Source: Closterium sp. Naga37s-1
Lineage: Eukaryota; Streptophyta; Zygnematophyceae; Desmidiales; Closteriaceae
Assembly: GCA_947471745.1 (NCBI GenBank)
Contig: CANJKZ010000768.1
Location: forward strand, 635,501-699,500
Length of the DNA stretch: 64,000 nucleotides
Direction of reading: 5' to 3'
Within the stretch, counting starts at the first letter, position 1; each line of letters opens with the position of its first letter. Shown one piece after another: positions 1-9,445 of the stretch. A program made the translations under genes and the position numbers. The notes below the pieces were generated by a model. It saw only the letters and a program-made list of their open reading frames with translations, had not been told where the DNA came from and made no database searches.

Positions 1-1021
1 TAGCTCCTGCAACGCCGAGCCGTCAGACTCAACCAGATGGTCGAGCAACAGATTGTTCACACTGCGGACCTGCTTGAGTGTCAAGGTGCGGAGGCGAGCA
101 AACCTTGTCAACACGGACAGATACTCCTTAGCATCTTCTCCCAGCTGCAGGTCCAGGTGCTCCATAGCAGACAGATGCTCACCGATGGCCCCAACACACC
201 TTGCACCCGCAATACCCAAGTGAAATTCCGTGAGTTCGTTAAGTGATGGAATGTCTGGCAGAGAATCTACCTGCTGACTGTTTTCATAGGAAAGAGCCTG
301 GAGAGTGACTGGCAAAGTTTGAGGGGCTTTGTTCAGCAGCGTACATCCCCTCAGCTCCAACTGCATGAGCCTGGTAAGACTGTTCAGCCTCCTGGGAACC
401 GATGAAAATCTCGAACACTCACTTACGATGAGCACCCTAAGGCTGACAAGGTTTGTCGTAGATTCCAGAATTCCTGTAATGTGTGGGCAGCCGTGAATGT
501 ACAGCTCCTGCAGCTTTGCCATCGTCCCCACTCCCTTGAGAATCCCACCCATCATGCCCTCATCCAACTCCAACCTGGTCAGCAATGCCAGCTGCGTCAA
601 TGAGCACGGCAGCTGCTCTCCGCGGTTCTGTTTGACATGGAAAATCTCGAGATTGGTGAGCTTCCCCAACTCTTCTGGAAGAGCCAGGGTTGGGAAGCAT
701 ACAAGAGACAGAGTCTGCAGTGCTGCGAGGCATCCACCCCCTCGCACCCAACTAGAAGAAATGTCTCTAGAGATGCAAGGCTGGTGAAGGACACAGGGAG
801 ATGGAGAAGCGGCAGCTTGTGCAGCACCAGCGTCTTCATTGCAGGAAGGATTCCAGTGTTTTGGGCAAGTGATTGAACATGTGGTATGAGGAAATGGTCA
901 AGCTCCCCAGGCAGGTGAGGAAGGTGAACTGATCTGTCAGGCCGCTGAAGCTTCTGTAGTTAATGATGCTTAGCTCTTGGAGGCGTGGCATCACCTCCCC
1001 TATACTGCTTGGAAGCTGCAC
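1..1021 (-). pseudogene. LRR gene fragment (NLR-type), frameshifted, runs off the left edge
   Basis: Read on the minus strand, this stretch encodes consecutive leucine-rich repeats such as LTRLELDEGMMGG, MAKLQELYIHGCPHITGIL, NLVSLRVLIVS and LNSLTRLMQLELRGC. This style is typical of the LRR domain of plant NB-ARC/TIR-type resistance proteins, which sense ligands or effectors. The frame is open from about 720 down to base 1, so the gene continues outside the window. Two single-base frame breaks are visible. Near 838 one frame hits TGA while the LRR pattern continues in the frame starting MKTLVLHKL. Near 720 the pattern moves from LASLETFLLVGCEGVD to LQTLSLVCFPTLALPEELG. A possible splice acceptor lies at the right end, near 1022. 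I see no NB-ARC or kinase part in the window. It could be a live gene with unrecognised short introns, but two breaks with no splice signals favour a pseudogene. Confidence 0.75.
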
Positions 1022-1399
1022 TTAGGTGTAGCATTGGGTAAGCTGCAACTGTTTTAAGGCCCTGTACTGTATTGAAATTCGGGCGTAAAAATGTGGCTGA
1101 ACTGTGCATGCCGCAGTCCGAATTTCAGTGACTGGAGAAATGGTAGTTGTGCAAGTGGAGGGTCAGGTCTATCTTGGGAAAAAAGGCCAATTTAAGGCAG
1201 GGAGAGGTAGGTGAGGTGAAGGAGGCTTGAGAGCTTAGAGAGTGCAAAGAGTGAGGTAAGGGAGCTGATTTCCGGAGCCGTTCAAGACAAGGATGCGTGA
1301 CAGTAGGAGAAAGAGAGAAGCTGGAGGGTCAGCATATTCCTCCAGCCAGTCCAGAGATAGCTGCTCCAAGTGAGGGCAGTGACGGGCAAGATGATCCAT
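1022..1399. other. No recognisable feature
   Basis: This non-coding stretch lies between the LRR fragment and the minisatellite. I see no ORF with family resemblance and no repeat structure. Confidence 0.5.
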
Positions 1400-2060
1400 G
1401 TGGCGGTGATGTGGCGGTGAGGTGGGTCAAGTGTGACGTGGCATGGCAGTGCGGGTTGGGTGTGACGTGGCGGCGAGGACGGTGGGTTGGAGTGGCGCGT
1501 GACGTGGCGAAGACGTGGCGGTTAGGTGGGTCTGGTGTGACGTGGCATGGAATGTGGGGCGGGTTGGGTATGACGTGGTGGCGAGGAGGGTGGGTTGGAG
1601 CGGTGCGTAACGTGGCAGCGACGTGGCGCCGAGGTGGGTCTGGTGTGACGTGGCATGACACGTGGGGCGGGTTGGGTGTGATGTGGCAGTGAGGAGGGTG
1701 GTTGGAGCGGCGCGTGACGTGGCGGCGAGGTGGGTCGGGTGTGACGTGGCATGGCATGTGGGGCGGGTTGGGTGTGACATGGTGGAGAGGAGGGTGGGTT
1801 GGAGCAGCACGTGACGTGGCGGTGACGTGGAGTCGAGGTGGGTCGGTTGTGACATGGCATGACATGTGGGGCGGGTTGGGTGTGACGTGGCAGCGAGGAG
1901 GTAGGCTGGAGCGGCGTGTGACGTGGCAGTGACGTGGTGGCAAGGTGGGTCGGGTGTGACGTGGCATGAGATGTGGGGCGGGTTGGGTGTGACGTGGCGG
2001 CAAGGAGGGTGGGTTGGAGCGGTGCATGACGTGGCGGTGACGTGGTGGCGAGGTGGGTCG
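1400..2060. repeat. Minisatellite with ~108-bp unit, rich in GACGTGG
   Basis: About six head-to-tail copies of a roughly 108-bp unit are seen. The landmark GTGTGACGTGGCAT recurs near 1430, 1535, 1643, 1738, 1846 (as a variant) and 1955, with one short copy of about 95 bp. Inside each unit a shorter GTGGCGGCGAGG-like motif repeats. I count about 19 copies of GACGTGG. Long His/Pro/Thr-rich reading frames on the minus strand are by-products of the repeat. Confidence 0.85.
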
Positions 2061-2095
2061 GGAAAGGGGAGGGAAGATTCAACTATGGAAAGGAA

Positions 2096-2372
2096 AAGAG
2101 AGACATGAGAGACATGAGAGACATGAGAGATATGAGATACATGAGAGACTTGAGAGACATAAGAGACATGAGATACATGAGAGACATGAGAGACATGAGA
2201 TACATGAGAGTTTGAGAGACATGAGATACATGAGAGACTTGAGAGACATGAGATACATAAGAGACATGAGATACATGAGATTTCGAGAGACATGAGAGAC
2301 ATGAGAGACTGGAGAGACATGAGATACATAAGAGACATGAGATACATGAGATACATGAGAGACATGAAGGTA
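2096..2372. repeat. Short tandem repeat, unit GAGACATGA-like
   Basis: This is a purine-rich tandem array of 9-10-bp units (GAGACATGA, GATACATGA, GAGACTTGA). It directly follows the 108-bp minisatellite. Both strands stay open in several frames only because the unit lacks stop codons in those frames. No gene is supported here. Confidence 0.85.
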
Positions 2373-2800
2373 CAAGAAGTAGAATGTGCCGAGACATGAG
2401 CAGCGAGCCGAACCTCGCTCGAACTGGTTCGACTACCTACCCATGCAAACTTGTTTATTTCAGGAAATAGTTTTGTCAAACAGTATCTTTTCCCCTTTTC
2501 CCTTATTGCAGGAAGAAGTTCAAGAAGGGAGAACCTGTCTCAGCAGGTCCACAAGAGAAAAAGCTGCCAGAAACATGCTATGTGTATGTGATTATGTTAA
2601 AAGAAACTATGGAGCCGAAAATGGTTTGAGTGGACCTTCTGAAGTTTGATCAAGCTTCTGCGGTTCACCTATAATATGGCGAACCTCGAAGCTAGAACAA
2701 TCATGAAAAGGTTTGACTCGACCGAACCAAACCGCTTCGGTCAGAAGCTGACCGGGTTTGATTAGTCTCCCAACAGAAGGCGGAGGGAAGAGTGACATAC
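2373..2800. other. No recognisable gene
   Basis: This is a low-information stretch of mixed composition. Short open frames show no family resemblance. Its right edge leads into the orphan LRR exon on the opposite strand. Confidence 0.4.
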
Positions 2801-2866
2801 ATTAACTGGATGCTGGTCGCAAATGCAGGGGGTATTGAACCAGACAGCTGGTTCCACGAAAGGTTT
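2801..2866 (-). pseudogene. Orphan LRR exon (receptor-kinase style), 66 nt
   Basis: On the minus strand the sequence NLSWNQLSGSIPPAFATSIQ matches the plant-specific LRR consensus (N-L-S-x-N-x-L-S-G-x-I-P) of LRR receptor-like kinases and receptor proteins. It is bounded by a pyrimidine-rich tract ending CTACTACAG (acceptor) and by GTATGT (donor). The exon length is a multiple of three. Plant LRR receptor genes often carry single repeats as short exons, so this looks like one surviving exon. I see no neighbouring LRR exon within about 300 bases on either side. It could be chance, but the motif plus both splice signals make that unlikely. Confidence 0.5.
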
Positions 2867-3262
2867 CTGTAGTAGAGGGGGGCAGAACAATAACTAAGTG
2901 GGGAAGGCATGAGGAACATAGACAAGGAAAGAGTGGGGGTTTGACAATGGATGAAACAAGGAGGATACATGAAACTTACATCATAGACAAGTCAGTTAGG
3001 GCCAAGAATCCTAGCGGAATTGTTCCATACAATCAGTGAAACTTCAAGTATCAAATTCGTAGGGGCGAACATAACCTTAACACGAAAGGGTCAAACAACT
3101 TTCGAACTCGTATGTACCCTAGACCAAAGACATGGTTCAAGTAAGTACATCCCTCATTTGTTTGTTAATAAATCATAACATTGTGTTCATGGGATTGACA
3201 GGACAGCCATGGGCACGCTGCAACAGCAATGAGGTTCATGTTACCACCAGCAGCACGTCAAT
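2867..3262. other. No recognisable gene
   Basis: This is an AT-richer intergenic stretch between the orphan LRR exon and the 20-bp minisatellite. Nothing else is supported. Confidence 0.4.
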
Positions 3263-3597
3263 GGGCTGGCAACACGATAGTGTTCCAGCAGCAAGACAGT
3301 GGGCCAGTAACATGATAGTGGGCCAGCAGCACGACAGTGGGCCAGCAGCATGATAGTGGGCCAACAGCATGATAGTATCTCAGTAGCACGATAGCATGCC
3401 GGAAGCATGATAGTGGGCCGGCAGCACGACACTGGGCCGGCAGCATGACAGCGGGCCGGCAGCACGACAGCGGGCCGGCAGCACGACAGCGGGCTGGCAG
3501 CACGGCAGCGGGCCGGCAGCACGGCAGTGGGCCGGCAGCATGACAATGGGCCGGCTTCATGACAGTGGGCCATCAGCAGGGTAGTGGGCCAGCATGA
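3263..3597. repeat. Minisatellite, ~20-bp unit (GGGCCGGCAGCACGACAGT)
   Basis: About 16-17 tandem copies of a unit close to GGGCCGGCAGCACGACAGT are present, more homogeneous in the right half. On the minus strand it reads as Cys/Ala/Arg-rich repeats (for example LPARCRAAGPLSCC), which is a by-product. There are no spacers between units. Confidence 0.85.
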
Positions 3598-5013
3598 CGC
3601 CATCGTAGAAACACTACATGTGAAAATGGCAGGATGGAAGGATGGCATAGGAAAAAGCGACTCACAGTTACTGCAGATTGACCAAATTGGACCACTTCTT
3701 AGGGAGGTAATAGGTTGTTTCCTATGAAGGACCTGCTAAGCAAGGGAGAAGGCAACAGATGGACGGCCGAGTTTTACGTGGTGGAAGTCATGAAAAATTA
3801 GGGCAGCAATCATGAGTGCACTTTTTGCCCTACTAGACACGGCGATGCAGCAAGGAGACAATTGAGATGGTGCCGCGCATTCATCCATATCACTCAAACT
3901 TAGGCATGAGCATGATCCGGGCCAGGACCAAACCACCCCAGCTCGATCCCCGATACGGTTGGCCTCGTTAGCGGGCCGGCCCTCGGTTGGCTAGGGTCTG
4001 ACTGTCGTGGTTAGAATGCCAGCCTTTTGCCTTGCTACCACGGCCCGGTGTTGGCCAGGTTGGCCCGGTGCAGGCTGAGCCGGATTCAAGGTTCACGCAC
4101 CCAAGGAGAATCACGCAGACTACTAGGAGGGAGGCAAACTAGGTGACAGAGGGGCACGCATGCTGCCTATCCAAGTGGCCACATGGTGATCCCCACCAAG
4201 CCACTGCTCAGACTGGTTTGGGTTGGTACGGACCTGGCAGGCCAGCCATCTTGGCACGGGCTAGGCTGGCCCTCAGCTCCCACATGTTCATGCCTACCTA
4301 TACATGTCATAAATCTTCCAACACTCCACTACACCAGTATAAGACTTCAATGACTTATTTGGAACCTAAGTCTCCTAGAATATTACATGTATAAAATATG
4401 AACTGATACTAAGCACCCTAACTACTAGTTGAGTTAAGGAGCTTGTTTGCTGCCTTCCCACGCATGCTAAACTCACAGTCTGGTGACTGATTTGAGCTAA
4501 GAAAGGTCGTCATTCATCAATCATCCCTATCGTTGTGGATAGTATGAGTCCACACTCCTGTGCATAAGGGAAAGGCCGGCAAGAGCCACCATACTGAGAC
4601 AAGCCCACTCACAGCCATGGTATATTCTTAGACATGTGCATTCTAATGAGACGAGTAAAACTTGCCCCGCCAGAAGCCGGTTTTGTGCGAATTTTGCCAC
4701 AAGCTGAGCAAAACTCGCATGAATTTTGCTGGACAGACCTAAACTCATCACTAGTCAAAACAACTAGTAATTAACGAGTTTTAGAAAAATCACTTAGTTT
4801 TGCTCGACTTAGCTAATGCGAGTTTTCCAGCAAAAACCAGGCCTCATCGCTACGTGACGAGTTCTTCCGACAAATGCGAGAAACTCGCCCCATTGCCCAT
4901 GTATAGTGGCAGTGGTGGAGAACCAGAGAAACATAGGGGGTAGCTCACATATATTGAAGGTTGGTGTGGTGGAGAACGAGGGAAACGTAGGGGTTGCTCT
5001 CTTTGCCGGCGCC
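3598..5013. other. Intergenic, no gene recognised
   Basis: The left part (about 3900-4270) is rich in GGCCAGG/GGCCCGG words. The part at about 4640-4830 repeats GCGAGTTTTGC-like words in both orientations. No reading frame in either part has a recognisable domain. Confidence 0.4.
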
Positions 5014-5313
5014 CCTGGTCCACTCCCAAGACCCACCTTAGCCTGCTCCCATGACTTGTAAGCTGCTGCGCAGTCAGCAGCACTGCCTCAGTATGTCTCT
5101 GCCTTTTTGCCTAAGCCCCTCCTCTCCCCATTCGTACTGCCTCTCTCTCCTCCCTTTGCAGGCGCCCCTGGTCCACCCGTTCCCCCCAAAACCTGCCTTA
5201 CCTTGCTCCTGGCTGTGAGATGAGGAACATTTAGCCCCTCTGCTAAATTTGGTCTTTTCCGTTTGTGCCTCAGCCCTTCAACCCATCCGAACTTTCTCTT
5301 GCCCTGAACCACT

Positions 5314-6524
5314 GTGAGCATGCAGGCCGCTGCAAAGAAAGCTTTAGACATACTTGTCTACGAGACTCTGAATGCTCATTTGAAGTTCTTGTGCCCTCGT
5401 TCTTCAATTATTAATGCGCTCATATCGGCCCTAAAGTACACCGACCCGATGCAAATTGAAAACCTGACCCTTGTGATGGAGAACAAGACTGATCGACCGG
5501 GTCAATTTTGGAAAATATCCAGGACAAACGCAACACGGTGCTCACGACAGGAAGAATCAACCCGTATGACATCTTCAACATCAAGATTGCACGGCTAATC
5601 TCCACCAGGCCGTGATGGGGTGTGTGGAACCTTCGCCCTTCATTGCTAAATCTGCTGTAGGTGAAGTCTTGTAAAACCATTTGACTGCTCCACTTGTGAA
5701 CCCTATGTATTAGCAACCCTATGTACCGCATCTCTCCTCGTATCCCTCCCACTCTTTTCCTAATAATTTCCCTTGACGGTGCTCTTGTTCCCATGTATGC
5801 CCCAGCATCTACCTGTCCCCCCTGCTCGTAGCCCACTCTTTCCCCATCTACACTTATCTTTTGCCGTATTCCCCACTGCCCCCCATCTTTCATGTCATGT
5901 ACGCTCATATCCACAGGTGGAGTGCTAGACGCCGTGGGCCCGGAACACCAATGAGGTCCATTGTCTCGGATTTGCAGGGGGCCATTCACTTGTGCGCCTT
6001 CTTCTCCAACCCACTACCCTCACCCTCTTCCTGACTGTACCTTGCTGCCCCCCAATGCCCCGTCCGCCCTTATGTCTTCTGCTGTGCCCCTCTACCCCCC
6101 TCTCGCCCTTGCATACACGACGCACGTGCGCATTTTTCCAGACAAGACAGGCATGCTCCCGCTTTGCAGCACACTCTCCAGCAGGGGCCTTAGAAAGATC
6201 CAGAGCGACATGGCTCTCTGCATGGGATAGCACCTGTCCTCCACGCAGGGCTATCCGAAGCTGGTGTTGCGACTCAAGAACATTTCATTCGGGCTCCTTA
6301 GGGTAGGTCAACATTCAATGAATGACAGCTCGTGTCATACCTTTGCGTGGCGCTCGTGCCTGCATTTTGCTTTTGATACTGCAGGTGGAACACAAGGTCA
6401 AAACATGTATGCCTCTCTCTCACAACACAGTGGAACTTAAGGGACTATATGCACAGCAACGTTGTCCGCAACGTTGTTCGTGATGCCATCCAGAGCCCTA
6501 CGGGCAACGCCATGGGCCCGTGGT
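5314..6524 (+). pseudogene. Unrecognised spliced gene, copy 1 (damaged)
   Basis: The first coding block encodes QAAAKKALDILVYETLNAH and then a segment ending IENLTLVMENKTDR. After a frame change the pattern continues as NTVLTTGRINPYDIFNIKIA. A later block encodes GYPKLVLRLKN and ends at a GTAGGT donor near 6301. A last block opens after TACTGCAG near 6384 and reads VEHKVKTCMPLSHNTVELKG. Compared with copy 2, the last exon here is frameshifted near 6460 and ends early. I do not recognise the protein family. The same blocks with the same splice-like edges in both copies support a real former gene. Confidence 0.45.
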
Positions 6525-6722
6525 GATAGGCAGATTGCAAAGCATGGAAATTTCATTAGTGCACACATTGCCATTGTATTAGCTGTGATGGTATTGAGGA
6601 TTTGAATGGCTAGCTATTAATTCTCTAGTGTGGTAGATAAGTAACGTATGATAGAGTGCTTTATATGCGATTTTTTTTCATATGGAGTGTTTGTAGAGTT
6701 GTTTGTTTGGTAGGGTGAGTAC

Positions 6723-7196
6723 TATTGGAATAACCAACGGGTTATTATAACATTCTCAAAGGTTCTCCCTTAGCGCACTGCTTCATAACAAAACAACGCA
6801 CATGTACCAGTACTGTAGTAGCTCAAATAGAGCACGCGTCAATTAAATATCCACGCGAAGGTCAACAGTCGCCGGAAGTCAATGGTTGCGACTGTTGACA
6901 ACCCAGCAACCGTACTCGCATCGACGGCTCAAGCTACGCCAAAGGAGTTGCTGGACTTCATCTCCTAAGAGAAGATCGACGGGTTCAGCTCATGCACAAG
7001 ACAACCATCGACATGCACAAATAGAGGTGTTGGCATCACTTCCATCCGCATTCGATGGTAGAGAATTCTATGCATGGAGCTTCAAATTTGAACTCCTTGC
7101 GACGATCGCGCAGATCTGGATGTACTACGATGAAGGCCTCACCTTCCCAATGGAAGACACCCAACAAGAGGAAAAACAAGGCCTCATCTTGTTTTG
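6723..7196 (+). mobile_element. Family C copia, truncated copy 1
   Basis: The piece starts with TATTGGAATAACCAACGGG, the family C LTR start with one change (TG to TA). It follows the LTR for about 180 bp, then jumps near 6905 into gag. The gag part reads LASLPSAFDGREFYAWSF and MYYDEGLTFPMEDTQQE and matches 45040-45170. It is broken by stops. At 7197 it is fused to a family A copia relic. Confidence 0.75.
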
Positions 7197-7517
7197 CAGA
7201 TCACCCTGGATAGAGCACGGGACACCATCACCCTAACTTAGTCACACTTGGTGCAGTAGGTCCTTCAGCGCTTCGGCTTCCAGTTCTCCTCGCCAAAGCC
7301 CACTCCTCTGTCTACCGGCCACTCACTCTCAGCTCCACCTTCGGACGAGTCCGTAGAGCCGAGTGGTCCGTACCCGGAGCTTGTGGGTTGCCTCATATAC
7401 CTGATGACGTGCACACGACCTGACCTCGCGTACCCTCTCAGCCTCCTGGCTCGCCACGTGGCTCCCGGTAGACACCGAAAGGTGCACTGAGATGCTGCGA
7501 AGAGGTTACTGCGTTAC

Positions 7518-7892
7518 TTGTGTAGTACATCGGGCATGGGGCTCGTGCTTGGAGGACGTGGTTCAGTGGTAGTCATAGGACACTCCAACGGTTCTTGGGC
7601 CGACGACCAGGCGATTCAGCGTTCGTCACAGGGTTACACCTTCAGTCTTGGCTCTGGTATTGTCTCGTTGAAGTCCACTCCTTCTTCTGTGCTTGGTTCC
7701 TGTGAGGCCAAGATCTACGCTAGGGCCATGGCTGCACAGGAGCTACGCTGGCTGACCTACCTACTGACCGACTTGGGGGAGCGGCCTCGTTCTCCTCCAG
7801 TTTTGTACGTCGACAACGAGGCAATGCTTGCCTTTTGTTGCGAGCAGGGACTGGAGCACAGAATGAAGCACATTGCTCTTCCTTGCTCGTGA
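7518..7892 (+). pseudogene. RNase H domain remnant of family A pol
   Basis: This is the longest open piece of the relic. It carries RNase H blocks (WADDQAIQRSSQGYTFSLGS, AAQELRWLTYLLTDLGE, VLYVDNEAM). RNase H would remove the RNA strand during reverse transcription. Relative to the intact copy A1, SSSCEAEIYAG has become SVLGSCEAKIYAR, and the frame breaks at KHIALPCS. It is not functional. Confidence 0.8.
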
Positions 7893-7961
7893 GCTGCAGC
7901 AGTATCGTCAGCTCCGCCTTTCCTACGTGGCCTCGCGGGCCAACACTGCTGATGTGTTCAC

Positions 7962-8099
7962 TGTCAGAATCCCAACCACTTGACCATTGGGATAAAAGGG
8001 CTTGTTCAGTAGCGGGTCAGTGCGTCCATAACCCCCCAGGACAACGAGCCTGTAACCCTTCCCTAGGTTCAATCGGGGATCACCAGTGGACCTCTGACA
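7962..8099 (-). mobile_element. Solo LTR of the miniature (TRIM-like) element
   Basis: This 138-bp unit runs from TGTCAGAATCCC to CCTCTGACA. It is flanked on both sides by the exact 5-bp duplication TTCAC, inside the RNase H tail of the dead family A copy. Bridging the insertion restores the expected block NTADVFTKALRSGDH. It matches the two LTRs of the complete element at 8603-8947 but lacks the internal part, as expected after LTR-LTR recombination. The strand is inferred from the complete element. Confidence 0.85.
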
Positions 8100-8434
8100 T
8101 TCACCAAGGCCCTTCGGTCTGGTGATCATCAGCGTTTCTGCACTGCTCTTGGGCTTGTGCCCACTCTGCCTCACCTGCTGGTTGCTTGACTTGCTCTTGT
8201 TGTACACTGATATATATCTTTATTCTTGCTTGTTTATTCTTGCTAGGTTGTGATCGGTATACTGCCTTGCTATTTTAACTCTGCATGTGAACTGACCTTG
8301 TGGCGGCTTGCTTGTGCTCAGATTGTGTAGTGTTCTTGAGATCCACCCTGAGCTTTGCTTTGCTTGTTCTCTTGCTTGATTGGTCTTGTGACCGTCTGCT
8401 TTGTTTGCTCTCTCCCACTTAGCCTATGGGGGTG

Positions 8435-8564
8435 TGTTAAACTGTATGATTGTGTTCTCTCTAATCTATAGTGGGTTAGCCTACAAGGGGTACAACTCTT
8501 TAGGGTTAGTACTTGTACCCAACTCATTCATAATTCATTCATTCCTGCACAGTTGATTCTGACA
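8435..8564 (+). repeat. 3' LTR of the family A relic
   Basis: The 130-bp LTR starts TGTTAAACTG, immediately after the polypurine block ATGGGGGTG, and ends CTGACA. The motif GGGTTAGTACTTGTACCCA is shared with the A2 LTRs. Confidence 0.75.
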
Positions 8565-8602
8565 TTATTATCTCTGTCATTTTACATTCACTCTGATCTA
8601 AG

Positions 8603-8740
8603 TGTCAGAATCCCAGCCACTAGACCATTGGGATAAAAGGGCTTGTTAAGTAGCGGGTCAGTGCGCCCATAACCCCCCAGGCCAACGTGCCTGTAACCCT
8701 TCCCTAGGATCAATCGGGGATCACCAGTGGACCTCTGACA
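8603..8740 (-). repeat. LTR (left) of the miniature element
   Basis: This is the 138-bp direct-repeat copy lying 3' in the element's own orientation. It is preceded on the minus strand by the G-rich polypurine tract. Confidence 0.9.
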
Positions 8741-8769
8741 CCCCCCCGCACTGGGATGCCCGAAGTGCA

Positions 8770-8840
8770 TACACCGGGATTCGAACCCGAGACCTTCGCT
8801 CTGATACCATGTCAGAATCCCAGCCACTAGACCATTGGGA
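8770..8840 (-). promoter_or_regulatory. tRNA-like segment with Pol III A and B boxes across the LTR/PBS junction
   Basis: On the minus strand, TGGTCTAGTGGC (8834-8823, inside the 5' LTR) fits the Pol III A box and the D-arm of many tRNAs. GGTTCGAATCC (8787-8777, in the internal region) is an exact B box. It lies in a T-arm that can pair (CGGG-loop-CCCG). Start-to-start spacing is 47 nt, within the range of tRNA genes. No complete acceptor stem or believable anticodon arm is seen, so it is not a working tRNA gene. Promoter activity is inference. Confidence 0.55.
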
Positions 8841-8947
8841 TAAAAGGGCTTGTTAAGTAGCGGGTCAGTGCGCCAATAACCCCCCAGGCCAACATGCCTG
8901 TAACCCTTCCCTAGGATCAATCGGGGATCACCAGTGGACCTCTGACA
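8810..8947 (-). repeat. LTR (right) of the miniature element
   Basis: This is the 138-bp direct-repeat copy that is 5' in the element's orientation. It abuts the primer-binding site ending at 8809 and differs from the left copy at two positions. Confidence 0.9.
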
Positions 8948-9445
8948 CTAAGGTCAACACTTCCACTGCAACACTACCCTGCGATCAACCCTGAACGATC
9001 CTTTGCTAAGTCCCACTTTGTAATGAATACGAATTTATTACTGTAGAGGCTGCTCCTAGCAAGGACAACCCCGAGCACTTCGTGTCAGTTTCGAGGTTCG
9101 GCCTACACTTCGGCCCGAACCACTTCCGAGTCGCCCCGCACCAATCGCGACACTTCCAACCTACCCACGTTCAAAGGTCCTCGCCTAGCACGGTTTCGAC
9201 CCTATAAATGCTTGGCTCTTTATCATTCTCGACATTATGTAGTTTTGATATTTTTATAAAGTCTTCCGCGCACTCTTTTGTACAACTCATAACACACTTA
9301 GAATTGTAACACATTTATGTGAAGTTGTTGATTATGCTGAAAATTCATGGATGACATGTGAACATCGCCAAGTTTAAGTCTCCTCAGCATTTCTGTTGCG
9401 TACTTACCTCAGCGGTGCCTGCAATGCCAATCGTATAAAAACCGC
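8948..9445. other. Intergenic, no gene recognised
   Basis: This is AT-rich flanking DNA between the CTAAG duplication of the miniature element and the ACCGC duplication of A1. No open frame or repeat stands out. Confidence 0.5.

Larger units (their letters stand above)
5014..7196. repeat. Segmental duplication, copy 1
   Basis: Bases from CCTGGTCCACTCCCAAG at 5014 onward closely match 42462 onward. The match covers the unrecognised gene and the junction with a family C copia LTR (6723 here, 44174 in copy 2), then resumes in family C gag up to about 7196. Copy 1 has lost the middle of the LTR and the 5' end of gag by an internal deletion near 6905. Because both copies have family C inserted at the same nucleotide, duplication followed insertion. 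Confidence 0.8.
7197..8564 (+). mobile_element. Family A copia relic: RT/RNase H tail plus 3' LTR
   Basis: The relic contains only the 3' end of pol. It starts in the RT segment equivalent to ITRDRARRTITLTQSH and continues through ELVGCLIYLMTCTRPDLAYP and RNase H (DDQAIQRSSQGYTFSLGSG, LYVDNEAMLAF, ALRSGDHQRF). The 3' untranslated tail follows, then the polypurine tract (TATGGGGGTG) and a 3' LTR at 8435-8564. The LTR starts TGTTAAACTG, ends GATTCTGACA and resembles the A2 LTRs. Stops and indels disable it, and a solo LTR interrupts RNase H at 7962-8099. The 5' two thirds are missing. Confidence 0.85.
8603..8947 (-). mobile_element. Miniature LTR retrotransposon (TRIM/SMART-like), complete
   Basis: The element is only 345 bp long. 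Two 138-bp direct repeats (8603-8740 and 8810-8947) differ at two positions, begin TGTCAG and end CTGACA. They enclose a 69-bp internal region. The insertion is flanked by exact CTAAG duplications. Read on the minus strand, the 5' LTR is followed at once by TGGTATCAGAGC, a primer-binding site for initiator Met-tRNA used by plant copia elements. A G-tract ending GCGGGGGGG precedes the 3' LTR as a polypurine tract. There is no coding capacity. A solo LTR of the same family lies at 7962. The LTR/PBS junction also looks tRNA-like (separate entry). Confidence 0.9.

Noticed and set aside
1427..2479. Long minus-strand frame rich in His, Thr, Pro and Ser, then Ser/Cys/Leu repeats
   Set aside because: It lies entirely on two tandem repeats; openness follows from the repeat units lacking stops. 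There is no domain and no splice structure.
3263..3597. Regular ~20-bp repeats considered as a CRISPR array
   Set aside because: Units are directly adjacent with no unique spacers, and the genome is eukaryotic. It is a minisatellite.
8770..8840. Functional tRNA gene on the minus strand
   Set aside because: A and B boxes and a T-arm are present, but no acceptor-stem pairing or credible anticodon arm is seen and the middle is the retroelement primer site. It is kept only as a tRNA-like promoter candidate.
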